NCBI RefSeq assembly: GCF_037892425.1
Contig: NZ_JBBKTT010000001.1
Location: 3,968,001 to 4,032,000, forward strand
DNA from: Lacibacter sp. H375
Lineage (GTDB): Bacteria; Bacteroidota; Bacteroidia; Chitinophagales; Chitinophagaceae
DNA: 64,000 nucleotides
Direction: 5' to 3'
The notes under the pieces are model-generated. The model worked only from the letters and a program-made list of their open reading frames with translations, did no database searches and was not told where the DNA came from. The translations under genes were made by a program, and so were the position numbers. Positions 42,421-51,421 of the stretch are shown one piece after another (within the stretch, counting starts at the first letter, position 1; every line of letters starts with the position of its first letter).

Positions 42421-42741
42421 ATGCCAAACAGAAGGAACATGGATGAGGTCCGTCGTTACAATAAGAATGAGATACGCCGTCGTGCAGATAAAACCATACC
42501 CATCTATAATGGAAATAAGCATGAAAGAAGAAATGAAGATCGTCGTAGCGGAGCGGAACGACAAAGAAGTAGCGGTCGTGGTGAAACTCATCGTGGCCGG
42601 AGAAGCGAACGAAACGGCGGACAAAGAGCTCAGCGAAATGATCAAAACCGCCTGCCGGGCAGATCAAAGAAATTTTCCTGGTGGAAAGGGAGCATCTTTT
42701 GGAAATGGCCTTGGTATAAATGGTTCCTGCGAAGGAAATAG
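42421..42741 (+). CDS. Arg-rich low-complexity protein with aromatic tail
   Basis: Protein of 106 residues. Residues 1-80 are dominated by Arg, Asn, Glu, Gly and Gln (NRRNMDEVRRYNKNEIRRR; HERRNEDRRSGAERQRSSGR), probably disordered. The last 24 residues are Trp- and Lys-rich (FSWWKGSIFWKWPWYKWFLRRK) and could bind a membrane or nucleic acid. I chose this frame over an overlapping + strand frame at 42443 because its third codon positions are A/T-rich as in neighbouring genes. A 13-pair bidirectional hairpin follows. Confidence 0.65.
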   Translation: MPNRRNMDEVRRYNKNEIRRRADKTIPIYNGNKHERRNEDRRSGAERQRSSGRGETHRGRRSERNGGQRAQRNDQNRLPGRSKKFSWWKGSIFWKWPWYKWFLRRK

Positions 42742-42763
42742 TTTCATGAAACCTGTTTACATA

Positions 42764-42795
42764 AAAAAGCAATTCATTTTCCTGAATTGCTTTTT
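42764..42795 (+). terminator. Bidirectional terminator
   Basis: Stem of about 13 pairs (42764-42776 with 42783-42795), A run before and T run after. It separates the convergent genes at 42421 (+) and 42819 (-). Confidence 0.8.
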
Positions 42796-42818
42796 GTTAC
42801 CGGCCCCCAATAATTTCA

Positions 42819-43109
42819 TCAACGCTGTACCAGCCGGATTTCACCCCCATTTTTTGCCTCAGCATTTCTAAACTTCAAATCGAAAATCACATCCTTTTTA
42901 AAAGATGAACCGGGATTGATCAATAGGCTATTACTTATGATTTTACTTTCGATGGCTTCCCGAGCTTTAATTGCCCGAACTTTCTTTGCTCTATAAGTTT
43001 TGGAGACTGTTCCCGCAATTGTTCCTTTCACTTGCTCTTCAATAACGAATGCTGAAAGTAAAAACAAAGACATCAGCATGGCTATAAAATCGAATCGTTC
43101 TTTTTTCAT
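42819..43109 (-). CDS. Small exported protein, possibly a decayed regulatory-like beta-domain
   Basis: Protein of 96 residues from ATG 43109, with a signal peptide or anchor (FIAMLMSLFLLSAFVIEE). The mature part GTIAGTVSKTYRAKKVRAIKARE and the last residues NAEAKNGGEIRLVQR resemble the start and end of small exported carboxypeptidase-regulatory-like proteins of Bacteroidota, but the middle does not keep the expected glycine-rich turn, so it may have drifted or be partly decayed. No function can be given. Confidence 0.5.
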   Translation of the reverse strand: MKKERFDFIAMLMSLFLLSAFVIEEQVKGTIAGTVSKTYRAKKVRAIKAREAIESKIISNSLLINPGSSFKKDVIFDLKFRNAEAKNGGEIRLVQR

Positions 43110-43489
43110 GCAATCAGTTTTAGACATGAGGTATTATAATCTTCGAGAAAAATACAAGCATCATGCCATTGAAACGATTGCAATATTGCCGAACAAGTAC
43201 TCCGACGTCGTAATTGGAGCTGATCAAATGTATTTTATGAAAACATATATTTAATATGCAGAGATCTATAGAATGTGGGAGAGAGTTGTTTTCTAAAAAA
43301 ACAATTCTTTACATCTAAAAAATCTGCGTTCAGGAAAAAATCCATGTTCTCACATTGGAGAACTTTGGAATTACAAAGAAAAGATGAGGAGGAAATTCCA
43401 CAGTAGAAAAGTAACGGTTGGGAAAATGAACGTCGTAAAAAACTAAAAGAGCAAGTTTAAAAGTTAAAACATAAAGTTTCTGATCTCCC
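43110..43489. other. Intergenic region between stress island and sugar locus
   Basis: About 380 A+T-rich bases. Short frames only; no hairpin or gene recognised. Confidence 0.4.
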
Positions 43490-44518
43490 TTACAACGAAT
43501 CTCTCAACGTCAATGAAAAGGGAACTTCCTCATGTTTGCGCTCATTGCTTAAAACAGCCTGTGCCGCCATTTCACCCATCTTTTTAAAATCGGTTGAAAT
43601 GGTGGTGATGCCATTGAGGATAAAACGTTTCCATGGTGTTTCGTTATAGGAGATAATGCCAATGTCTTTTCCCAACTTCAACTTTGTTTCCTGTATTTTT
43701 TCAAGCAATACAACCAGGTCATCTTCCATTAAATTGATATAGGCTTCACCTTTACGAATCGGTTCAGCAGCAATTTCATGTACAATCCGGTAAGCAAAAG
43801 CATACTCCGTACAAAAACGTTCGAAGCCTTCCAGTATCTCATTCGGGAAATAAGTGTAAGATGGAAACACGATTTTCAAGGTCTGGTAATTACTCAACTG
43901 CGGCAGCGCTGCTTTTAACGCATTGAAAATATCTTTCTCAAAATTTTCATACACGGCGCCGTATTCACCTTTAATACCGGGAATAATTTTATCGAGCAGT
44001 ATTAATGAGCCTTCATCAATTTCATTGATCACTTCATGCGCATTTTCACCGCCTTCCAGGAAATGCGGGATGATGACATAATGCGTATAACCTTTCTTAC
44101 GACTTTGCATCAACTTTTTGAATAACCCGTAATCATTATTATAAATATAAAAGTCGATGGCCGCCTGATCGCCGATGGTTGCCACAAACGAATCATAAAT
44201 GATCTTTTTGTGCGCACTCAGTTTATTAAACAGCAGAAACACCCTGATGTCTTGCCTGATGTCGGTCTTGGAAATAAAATATCCTTTGCCCGGCACCGAA
44301 CCAACCACTCCTAATTGTTTTAATTGACGGTAGGCCTTTTCGGCTGTATCACGTGCAATACTCAATTCAAAACTCAGGTCGTTTATGGAAGGAAGTAAAT
44401 AATCTTTACCGATACTACCCATTTCTACAGCCTTGAGAATAGAGTTCACGATTTGGACGTACTTGGGTGTTATCGACTGTTCATCGATAAGAATATGGCG
44501 GTAAATGTTATCAGACAT
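43490..44518 (-). CDS. GntR-type transcriptional regulator with sugar-binding-like domain
   Basis: Protein of 342 residues. The N-terminal winged helix (about 15-82) has the GntR pattern PKYVQIVNSILKAVEMGSIG...LLPSINDLSFELSIARDTAEKAYRQL.QLGVVGSVPGKGYFI. The rest (about 90-335) resembles a LacI/periplasmic-binding ligand domain (GYTHYVIIPHF; IGIISYNETPWKRFILNGITTISTD; GEMAAQAVL), a combination found in Bacteroidota sugar regulators. It is divergent from rhaT with 171 bases between, so it most likely controls the rhamnose genes in answer to a pathway sugar. The effector cannot be read from the sequence, and no clear operator palindrome was seen. Confidence 0.88.
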   Translation of the reverse strand: MSDNIYRHILIDEQSITPKYVQIVNSILKAVEMGSIGKDYLLPSINDLSFELSIARDTAEKAYRQLKQLGVVGSVPGKGYFISKTDIRQDIRVFLLFNKLSAHKKIIYDSFVATIGDQAAIDFYIYNNDYGLFKKLMQSRKKGYTHYVIIPHFLEGGENAHEVINEIDEGSLILLDKIIPGIKGEYGAVYENFEKDIFNALKAALPQLSNYQTLKIVFPSYTYFPNEILEGFERFCTEYAFAYRIVHEIAAEPIRKGEAYINLMEDDLVVLLEKIQETKLKLGKDIGIISYNETPWKRFILNGITTISTDFKKMGEMAAQAVLSNERKHEEVPFSLTLRDSL

Positions 44519-44689
44519 AATCAGTTTATACAGGTGGGTTTAAAGCATGATCGTAACCTAAAATTAATGGTTCTGAAGTTATTAAGCAGCAGTTACACAT
44601 ATTCATTGATGCTCAGGATAGTGCATGACGGGATTTCTGGCTAGCCGCTTTACTTTTAACTTCAGATGTTTGCTATATAAACAATTACA

Positions 44690-45781
44690 ATGCAGGTATT
44701 ACTCGGTGTTATTTTTCATTTCATAGGCGGTTTCGCATCAGGCAGTTTTTATATTCCTTACAAAAAGGTAAAAGGTTGGCATTGGGAAAGCTACTGGATT
44801 GTTGGTGGTTTATTCTCCTGGCTTATTGTTCCGCCTGTGGCTGCTTATTTAACCATTCCCGGTTTTGCAGAAATTATTCAAGGTGCAGCCTTCCCGGCTT
44901 TATGCGCCACATTCATCTTTGGTGTATTGTGGGGCATTGGTGGTTTAACCTACGGACTGGGTGTTCGCTATCTCGGCGTGTCGCTGGGTAGCAGCATTAT
45001 CCTTGGGTTGTGTATGGTGTTTGGTGCCATCATCCCGGCTATTTATTACGATTTTAGTCCTGTTGCAGGAAAAGATACCTTCAGTGCAATGGTTGGCTCC
45101 ACCTGGGGACTTACCATACTTGCTGGCCTTTTGCTTTGTATAATAGGTATTATCATCAGCGGTAAAGCTGGTGTTATGAAAGAGAAAGAATTGAAGACTG
45201 CCGCTACCGATCCTCATGGTGCAGAAACTTCTGTTGAATACAAATTTGGTCTCGGTATGTTCGTAGCCATTGTTTCAGGTGTGTTAAGTGCCTGTTTCAA
45301 TTTTGGTTTAGAAGCAGGACAAGAGATGGCAACTGTTGCAAACGAAACCTGGAAAGCAGCTAATCCGGGCGAAGGCGAATTCCTTTACCGGAATAACGTT
45401 ATTTATGTGGTGTTGCTTTGGGGTGGCTTAACCACCAACTTCATTTGGTGTATGATCTTAAATGCACGCAACAAAACATTTGGTGATTATACCAATCAGA
45501 AAACTCCGTTGTTACGCAACTATTTGTTCTCTGCTCTTGCAGGCACAACTTGGTTCTTACAATTCTTCTTTTATGGCATGGGCGAAAGCAAGTTAGGAAA
45601 TGGTCCAAGCTCATGGATCTTACACATGGCCTTTATTATTCTGGTGGCCAACATGTGGGGACTTGTGTTGAAAGAATGGAAAGGTGTAAGTAAAAAAACA
45701 ATTTCTACAATTATTATAGGCATCATTGTCATTATCCTCTCCGTATTACTGGTAGGGTATGGTAACAGCCTTCATGTTTAA
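44690..45781 (+). CDS. rhaT: L-rhamnose/H+ symporter RhaT
   Basis: Membrane protein of 363 residues with ten hydrophobic segments. Start GVIFHFIGGFASGSFYIPYKKVKGWHWESYW and the later GIGGLTYGLGVRYLGVSLGSSIILG are typical of RhaT of the drug/metabolite transporter superfamily. It should bring in L-rhamnose with protons. It is the first gene of the + strand deoxy-sugar locus, 21 bases before rhaE. Confidence 0.93.
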   Translation: MQVLLGVIFHFIGGFASGSFYIPYKKVKGWHWESYWIVGGLFSWLIVPPVAAYLTIPGFAEIIQGAAFPALCATFIFGVLWGIGGLTYGLGVRYLGVSLGSSIILGLCMVFGAIIPAIYYDFSPVAGKDTFSAMVGSTWGLTILAGLLLCIIGIIISGKAGVMKEKELKTAATDPHGAETSVEYKFGLGMFVAIVSGVLSACFNFGLEAGQEMATVANETWKAANPGEGEFLYRNNVIYVVLLWGGLTTNFIWCMILNARNKTFGDYTNQKTPLLRNYLFSALAGTTWFLQFFFYGMGESKLGNGPSSWILHMAFIILVANMWGLVLKEWKGVSKKTISTIIIGIIVIILSVLLVGYGNSLHV

Positions 45782-45802
45782 TATTAACTGAAAAGAAAGC
45801 AT

Positions 45803-47923
45803 ATGTCAGTAGCAACAAAAGATTTCAAACACGTAAGTTATTTGTGGGATGATGCAAAAGCAGCAGAGCTGGCTGGTGATGAAGTGGCATTACTCGTGTA
45901 TCGTTCTAATTTATTGGGAGCCGATCTCCGTTTAACCAACTATGGTGGTGGTAACACTTCGTGCAAGGCAATGGCCAAAGATCCACTTACAGGAAAAGAA
46001 GTAGAAGTGATGTGGGTGAAGGGTAGTGGTGGCGATCTTGGCACCATGAAGCGTAGCGGATTAGCAGCATTATATGTTGATCGTTTACGCAGTTTAAAAA
46101 ATATCTACCGTGGTATTGAGCACGAAGATGAAATGGTAGAACTCTTCAACCATTGTATTTATGATCTTGCTTCTAAAGCACCGTCTATCGATACGCCTTT
46201 GCATGGTTTTCTTCCATTCAAACATATCGATCACTTACATCCGGATGCAGCCATTGCAATTGCAGCTGCAAAAGATGGTGAAAAGATCACCAAAGAATTA
46301 TTCAACGGAACAATTGGTTGGGTAAAATGGCAAAAGCCGGGCTTTGAACTGGGGTTGATGTTAAAGCAATGTTTGGATGAAAATCCAGGCATCCGTGGTA
46401 TCATGCTCGGCTCACATGGTTTATTTACATGGGGCGATACAGCCTACGAATCATACATCAATACACTTGAAGTAATTGAACGTTGTGCTGAATATTTACA
46501 GGATAACATCAGCAAACAAAACGCAGTTTTTGGAAATGCAAAGATCAACTCATTGCCTGATGCTGATCGTAAAACTCAAGCAGCTGCATTAGCACCGGTG
46601 TTAAGAGGCTTCTGTTCATCACAACAAAAAATGATCGGTCATTTTACAGATGATGCACGTGTATTGGAATTCATCAACTCAAATGATCTTGATCGGTTGG
46701 CTCCATTGGGAACAAGCTGTCCCGATCACTTCTTGCGCACAAAAATTTCTCCGCTTGTATTAAATCTTGAACCGGGTGAAGATCTGAGTGATGTAAAAAA
46801 GATCAAAGAAAAAATAAAGCCGTTGTTTGAAGCATACCGTGCAATGTATGCTGAATATTATAACACTTGCAAGCATGCAAACAGTCCTGCCATGCGTGAT
46901 CCCAATCCTGTGGTGATCCTTTATCCGGGTGTTGGTATGTTTACGTTTGCAAAAGACAAACAAACTGCAAGGGTAGCAGCAGAATTTTATATCAATGCTA
47001 TTAATGTAATGAAAGGTGCAGAAGCAATTTCTTCATACACTTCATTACCACGCCAGGAAGCTTTCAATATTGAATACTGGTTGTTGGAAGAAGCAAAGCT
47101 TCAACGTATGCCTAAGCCAAAAGCATTGAGTGGAAAAATTGCACTCATTACCGGAAGCGGTGGTGGTATTGGTAAAGCAATTGCAAAACGTTTTGCTGAA
47201 GAAGGTGCATGCGTTATTCTGAATGATATGAATCCTGAACGCTTAAGCGAAGCAAAAGAAGAATTCGTTAAGCAGTTTGGTAAAGATGTGGTGGCTGCAG
47301 ATATTCTTGATGTAACTGATACCACAACTATTGCATCTACACTTGCAACATCAGCACTTGCATTTGGTGGTGTTGATATTATTGTAAACAATGCCGGTCT
47401 TTCAATATCAAAATCAATTGAAGATCATACCGACAAAGACTGGGATCTTTTATATGATGTATTAGTAAAAGGTCAGTTCCAGGTAACACAAAAAGCGGTT
47501 GAAGTAATGCGGAAGCAAGAACTTGGCGGCGATGTGTTGAATATTGTAAGTAAGAATGCGTTAGTGAGTGGCCCTAATAACGCAGGTTATGGTTCAGCCA
47601 AAGCAGCGCAATTGCATTTATCAAGATTGAACGCAGCAGAATTAGGAAAAGATAAGATCAGAGTGAATGTGGTGAATCCTGATGCTGTTATTGCAGGTAG
47701 TAATATCTGGAGTGGTGGTTGGGCCGAAGGTCGTGCCAAGGCTTACGGTATTACAGTTGAAGAATTACCTGCATACTATGCCGGACGAACATTACTAAAT
47801 GAAATCATTTTACCTGAAGATATTGCCAATGCATGTTTTGCTTTTGCAGGAGGTTTACTAGGCAAATCAACCGGTAACGTATTGAATGTAGATGGCGGTG
47901 TTGCCAATGCATTTGTACGTTAA
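45803..47923 (+). CDS. rhaE: Bifunctional rhamnulose-1-phosphate aldolase / lactaldehyde dehydrogenase
   Basis: Fusion protein of 706 residues. Residues about 1-430 are a class II aldolase/adducin domain (RLTNYGGGNTSCKAM; DTPLHGFLPFKHIDHLHPDA with metal His residues; GSHGLFTWG). Residues about 440-706 are an SDR domain with ALITGSGGGIGKAIA, NNAGLS, Ser in NIVSKNALVSG and the YGSAK catalytic pair. The aldolase splits L-rhamnulose-1-phosphate into dihydroxyacetone phosphate and L-lactaldehyde; the SDR part is expected to oxidise lactaldehyde to L-lactate, as shown for RhaE-type proteins of other bacteria. This makes the downstream lactate-oxidation genes meaningful. A hairpin follows before rhaI. 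Confidence 0.93.
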   Translation: MSVATKDFKHVSYLWDDAKAAELAGDEVALLVYRSNLLGADLRLTNYGGGNTSCKAMAKDPLTGKEVEVMWVKGSGGDLGTMKRSGLAALYVDRLRSLKNIYRGIEHEDEMVELFNHCIYDLASKAPSIDTPLHGFLPFKHIDHLHPDAAIAIAAAKDGEKITKELFNGTIGWVKWQKPGFELGLMLKQCLDENPGIRGIMLGSHGLFTWGDTAYESYINTLEVIERCAEYLQDNISKQNAVFGNAKINSLPDADRKTQAAALAPVLRGFCSSQQKMIGHFTDDARVLEFINSNDLDRLAPLGTSCPDHFLRTKISPLVLNLEPGEDLSDVKKIKEKIKPLFEAYRAMYAEYYNTCKHANSPAMRDPNPVVILYPGVGMFTFAKDKQTARVAAEFYINAINVMKGAEAISSYTSLPRQEAFNIEYWLLEEAKLQRMPKPKALSGKIALITGSGGGIGKAIAKRFAEEGACVILNDMNPERLSEAKEEFVKQFGKDVVAADILDVTDTTTIASTLATSALAFGGVDIIVNNAGLSISKSIEDHTDKDWDLLYDVLVKGQFQVTQKAVEVMRKQELGGDVLNIVSKNALVSGPNNAGYGSAKAAQLHLSRLNAAELGKDKIRVNVVNPDAVIAGSNIWSGGWAEGRAKAYGITVEELPAYYAGRTLLNEIILPEDIANACFAFAGGLLGKSTGNVLNVDGGVANAFVR

Positions 47924-47952
47924 GAATTTTCTCATAATCAATAGTAGTTAAA

Positions 47953-47985
47953 GGGTTGATAGTTCTCTATCGACCCAATTTTTAA
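47953..47985 (+). terminator. Hairpin between rhaE and rhaI
   Basis: Ten-pair stem with one G-T pair (47953-47962 with 47967-47976), loop TTCT, then AATTTTTAAATTT. It is a possible partial terminator that would lower expression of the distal genes. Confidence 0.55.
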
Positions 47986-48016
47986 ATTTGATTAACTTGT
48001 TATATAAACTTGCTTT

Positions 48017-49291
48017 ATGTTGTTAGAAAAAAACAGGATCGCTGAGTTTAACGGAATACACGCAGCAGATCACAAACGCAAATTCGATTTCGTTTCTTCA
48101 GAAATAAATAATGTGGAAGAAGTGCTGCAAAAGCTCATCGACTTCCAGGTGGCAATTCCCAGTTGGGCATTAGGCACAGGCGGTACACGCTTTGGCCGTT
48201 TTGCAGGTGCAGGTGAGCCGGGCAATCTTGAACAAAAGTTAGAAGATGTTGGTTTGCTGCATGCACTCAACCAATCGAGTGGTGCAATTTCTTTACACAT
48301 CCCTTGGGATATTCCTGAGAACTATGCATCCATTAAAGCCACTGCTGCACAGTTGGGTTTAAAGTTCGATGCGGTGAACTCTAACACATTCCAGGATCAG
48401 AAAGACCAGGAGCTGAGTTATAAATTCGGTTCATTGCAACATGTAAACAAGGCTGTACGCAAACAAGCCATTGATCATAACATCGAAGTTATTAAACATG
48501 GTGTTGAGCTTGGTTCAACTGCGTTAACAGTATGGTTGAGCGATGGCAGCTGTTTTCCCGGTCAATTGAATTTCAGAAAAGCATTTCAGAATACATTGGA
48601 AAGTCTGCAGGAAATTTATGCAGCTTTACCGGCTGATTGGAAAGTGTTTGTTGAATACAAAGCATTTGAACCAAACTTCTACTCAATGACGGTAGGCGAT
48701 TGGGGACAATCATTGTTGTATGCAAATAAACTCGGACCAAAAGCATATACATTGGTAGATCTTGGTCATCATCTTCCGAATGCAAACATTGAACAGATCG
48801 TTGCTTTGTTGTTAATGGAAGGCAAGCTTGCCGGTTTCCATTTCAACGATAGTAAATATGGTGATGATGATTTAACTGTGGGCAGCATCAAACCTTATCA
48901 ACTGTTTTTAATTTTTAATGAACTGGTTGAAGGTATGGATGCAAGAGGAATGGATCATACAACTGATCTCGGCTGGATGATCGATGCAAGCCACAACGTA
49001 AAAGATCCGTTAGAAGATCTCTTGCAATCTGTAGAAGCCATCATGATCGCTTATGCACAGGCGTTAACTGTTGATCGTAAGAAATTAAATGCTGCACAGG
49101 AAGCAAATGATGTGGTGGCTGCACAGGAAGTGTTGCAGAATACATTCCGTACTGATTTGAGAGCATTGGTTGCTGAGGCAAGATTGAGAAGTGGAGCAGC
49201 GTTATATCCTTTACAGTTTTTCCGTGAGCAGAAACTCAGGGATCAACTGATCAAAGAAAGAGGCAGTAAGACTGTGGCAACAGGACTGTGA
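48017..49291 (+). CDS. rhaI: L-rhamnose isomerase (RhaI type)
   Basis: TIM-barrel sugar isomerase of 424 residues converting L-rhamnose to L-rhamnulose. Family blocks: WALGTGGTRFGRFAGAGEPG, SLHIPWDIPENY, LTVWLSDGSCFPGQLNFRKAF, FVEYKAFEPNFYSMTVGDWG, LVDLGHHLPNANIEQIVALLL and GFHFNDSKYGDDDLTVGSI, which carry the metal-binding Glu, Asp and His. This is the RhaI type also found in Pseudomonas stutzeri, distinct from enterobacterial RhaA. Its stop overlaps the ATG of the kinase gene by one base (TGATG). Confidence 0.92.
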   Translation: MLLEKNRIAEFNGIHAADHKRKFDFVSSEINNVEEVLQKLIDFQVAIPSWALGTGGTRFGRFAGAGEPGNLEQKLEDVGLLHALNQSSGAISLHIPWDIPENYASIKATAAQLGLKFDAVNSNTFQDQKDQELSYKFGSLQHVNKAVRKQAIDHNIEVIKHGVELGSTALTVWLSDGSCFPGQLNFRKAFQNTLESLQEIYAALPADWKVFVEYKAFEPNFYSMTVGDWGQSLLYANKLGPKAYTLVDLGHHLPNANIEQIVALLLMEGKLAGFHFNDSKYGDDDLTVGSIKPYQLFLIFNELVEGMDARGMDHTTDLGWMIDASHNVKDPLEDLLQSVEAIMIAYAQALTVDRKKLNAAQEANDVVAAQEVLQNTFRTDLRALVAEARLRSGAALYPLQFFREQKLRDQLIKERGSKTVATGL

Positions 49292-50670
49292 TGAGTAAGA
49301 TTCCCGTTATAGCGATTTTTGACATTGGTAAAACCAACAAGAAACTCTTGTTGTTTGATGAACATTATAAAGTTGTTCATGAAGAAAGCAGGCAGCTGAA
49401 TGAAGCTAAAGATGAAGATGGTTTTGCATGTGAAGATGTGGAGCTGCTTGCACAATGGGTAAATGATTCATTTGAAACTTTATTGAAAGATGATCGCTTT
49501 CAAATCAAAGCGGTTAACTTTTCTGCCTACGGCGCAAGCTTTGTTTATCTCGATAAAAACCTCAAAGTTATTCCGCCGTTATATAATTACCTGAAGCCAT
49601 ACAATCCTGCATTACAGAAAAAATTCTATAAAGATTATGGTGGCGAAAGTCGTGTATCGAAAGAAACAGCATCACCTGTTTTAGGTAATCTTAATTCAGG
49701 CATGCAGTTATACCGGTTAAAACATGAAAAGCCGGAAATATTTGCTGAGATCAAATACGCACTGCATCTTCCACAGTATTTGTGTTTTCTGCTTTCCGGC
49801 AAATTGCATACTGATATTACAAGTATCGGTTGCCATACAAATCTCTGGGACTTCCAGGAAAAGCATTACCATGATTGGGTTAAGAAGGAAGGAGTTGCTG
49901 AAAAATTTGCGCCGGTTTTAAAAAGTAATGCTGTAGCTGGTTATACTGATAAAAAGATTCCGGTAGGAGGAGGTTTGCACGATAGTTCTTCTGCACTGAT
50001 CCCTTACCTCGCATCGTTTCATGAACCGTTTATTCTGTTATCAACAGGCACATGGTGTATCACGTTAAATCCGTTCAACCATTCACAATTAAGTGATCTG
50101 GAATTACACCAGGATTGTCTCTGTTATCTATCATACGAAGGCAATCCCGTAAAAGCATCCCGTTTGTTTGCAGGTTACGAACATGAACAACAAACAAAAC
50201 GATTAGCAGCCTTCTTTAAATTACCTGAAGATTATTATAAAACAGTTGAGTGCGACGAGGCCATCATTGATCAACTTGAGTTAGGCAAAACTGCTATGAA
50301 AAAAGGTGCTGATGAGGTGATGATCCAACAATCTGTTTTTGCTAAACGGGATCTGAAGAAGTTCAAAAATTACGAGCAGGCCTACCATCAATTAATAGCT
50401 GATATCATTACACAGCAATTATATAGTACCAATCTTGTTTTGAAAGGAACTCCGGTGAAACGTATTTTTGTTGACGGTGGTTTTGGAAAAAACCCCATCT
50501 TTATGCATATGATGGCGGAAGTGTTTACCGGAATTGAAGTTTATGCAGCATCGGTAGCTCAGGCTTCGGCATTAGGGGCAGCGTTGGTGATGCATAAACA
50601 TTGGAACAAAAAAGTATTACCAACCGACATCATAGAATTGAAATATTACTCTGAACAACAGAAACGATGA
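49291..50670 (+). CDS. FGGY-family carbohydrate kinase (probable L-rhamnulokinase)
   Basis: Protein of 459 residues. ATG 49291 overlaps the rhaI stop; a GTG one codon earlier is less likely. FGGY features: N-terminal phosphate loop AIFDIGKTNKKLLLFD, Asp in VPVGGGLHDSSSALIPYL, the sugar/ATP site GTWCITLNPF and the adenosine motif VDGGFGKNPIF. It should phosphorylate L-rhamnulose to rhamnulose-1-phosphate, supplying the RhaE aldolase. Assignment rests on family plus position; related kinases act on other ketoses such as L-fuculose. Confidence 0.88.
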   Translation: MSKIPVIAIFDIGKTNKKLLLFDEHYKVVHEESRQLNEAKDEDGFACEDVELLAQWVNDSFETLLKDDRFQIKAVNFSAYGASFVYLDKNLKVIPPLYNYLKPYNPALQKKFYKDYGGESRVSKETASPVLGNLNSGMQLYRLKHEKPEIFAEIKYALHLPQYLCFLLSGKLHTDITSIGCHTNLWDFQEKHYHDWVKKEGVAEKFAPVLKSNAVAGYTDKKIPVGGGLHDSSSALIPYLASFHEPFILLSTGTWCITLNPFNHSQLSDLELHQDCLCYLSYEGNPVKASRLFAGYEHEQQTKRLAAFFKLPEDYYKTVECDEAIIDQLELGKTAMKKGADEVMIQQSVFAKRDLKKFKNYEQAYHQLIADIITQQLYSTNLVLKGTPVKRIFVDGGFGKNPIFMHMMAEVFTGIEVYAASVAQASALGAALVMHKHWNKKVLPTDIIELKYYSEQQKR

Positions 50671-50683
50671 AGTGGAAAAGCGT

Positions 50684-51421
50684 ATGAAAGTTGGATTATT
50701 TATTCCCTGTTATATCGATCAGTTTTATCCGCAGGTAGGTATTGCCACTTTACAACTATTAGAAAAACTGGGATGCAACGTTTCTTTCCCTCTCAATCAA
50801 ACATGTTGTGGTCAACCAATGGCCAACAGCGGATTTGCAGCCCTGAGCAAAAATTGTGATAAAAACTTTGTAGCCAATTTCCGTGGTTTCGATTATATCG
50901 TTGGCCCATCGGGCAGTTGTGTGTTGCATTTAAAAGAACACCTCCACGATGAGCAACATCCGGGTGAAGCTGAGCACATTCGCAAACATGTATACGAGCT
51001 TACTGAATTTTTAGTTGATGTATTGAAGGTAGAAAAGATCGATGCATCATTTCCTTACAAAGTTGGTTTGCATAACAGTTGTCATGGCCAGCGTGGTTTG
51101 CATCTTTCATCCATGAGTGAACGGATGTTACCTGCGTTTTCAAAACCACAGCAATTGTTGAGCATGGTTAAAGGTTTGCAACTTACACTCCCTGTTCGTA
51201 GTGATGAGTGTTGCGGCTTTGGCGGAACGTTTTGTGTATTTGAAGAAGCAGTGAGTGTGAAGATGGGAAAGGATAGAATAACTGAACACTCTGCCAACGA
51301 AGTTGAATACATTACCGGTGGTGATGTAAGCTGTTTAATGCATTTAGAAGGTATCTTGAAGCGAAATGGAAGTAACGTGAAAACAATTCATATTGCAGAA
51401 ATTTTAAACAGCCACGCATGA
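50684..51421 (+). CDS. lutA: LutA/LldE-type Fe-S subunit of L-lactate oxidation
   Basis: Protein of 245 residues from ATG 50684 (an upstream GTG at 50672 is possible). It has two cysteine-rich CCG domains: NQTCCGQPMANSGF in the first and SDECCGFGGTFCVFEEA in the second, with NSCHGQRGL between. These belong to the LutA/LldE subunit of the LutABC enzyme that oxidises L-lactate to pyruvate. It overlaps the next gene by ATGA. Its place directly after rhamnose kinase fits lactate being the end product of the rhamnose route. Confidence 0.92.
   Translation: MKVGLFIPCYIDQFYPQVGIATLQLLEKLGCNVSFPLNQTCCGQPMANSGFAALSKNCDKNFVANFRGFDYIVGPSGSCVLHLKEHLHDEQHPGEAEHIRKHVYELTEFLVDVLKVEKIDASFPYKVGLHNSCHGQRGLHLSSMSERMLPAFSKPQQLLSMVKGLQLTLPVRSDECCGFGGTFCVFEEAVSVKMGKDRITEHSANEVEYITGGDVSCLMHLEGILKRNGSNVKTIHIAEILNSHA

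Noticed and set aside
42443-42871. Overlapping + strand frame of 142 codons across the Arg-rich gene at 42421
   Set aside because: Its third positions are G/C-rich, unlike neighbours, and it runs through a bidirectional terminator; the 42421 frame fits local codon use and the upstream promoter site.
43000-43254. + strand frame of 84 codons
   Set aside because: Antisense to the start of the gene at 42819 and extends into A+T-rich intergenic DNA without coding character.
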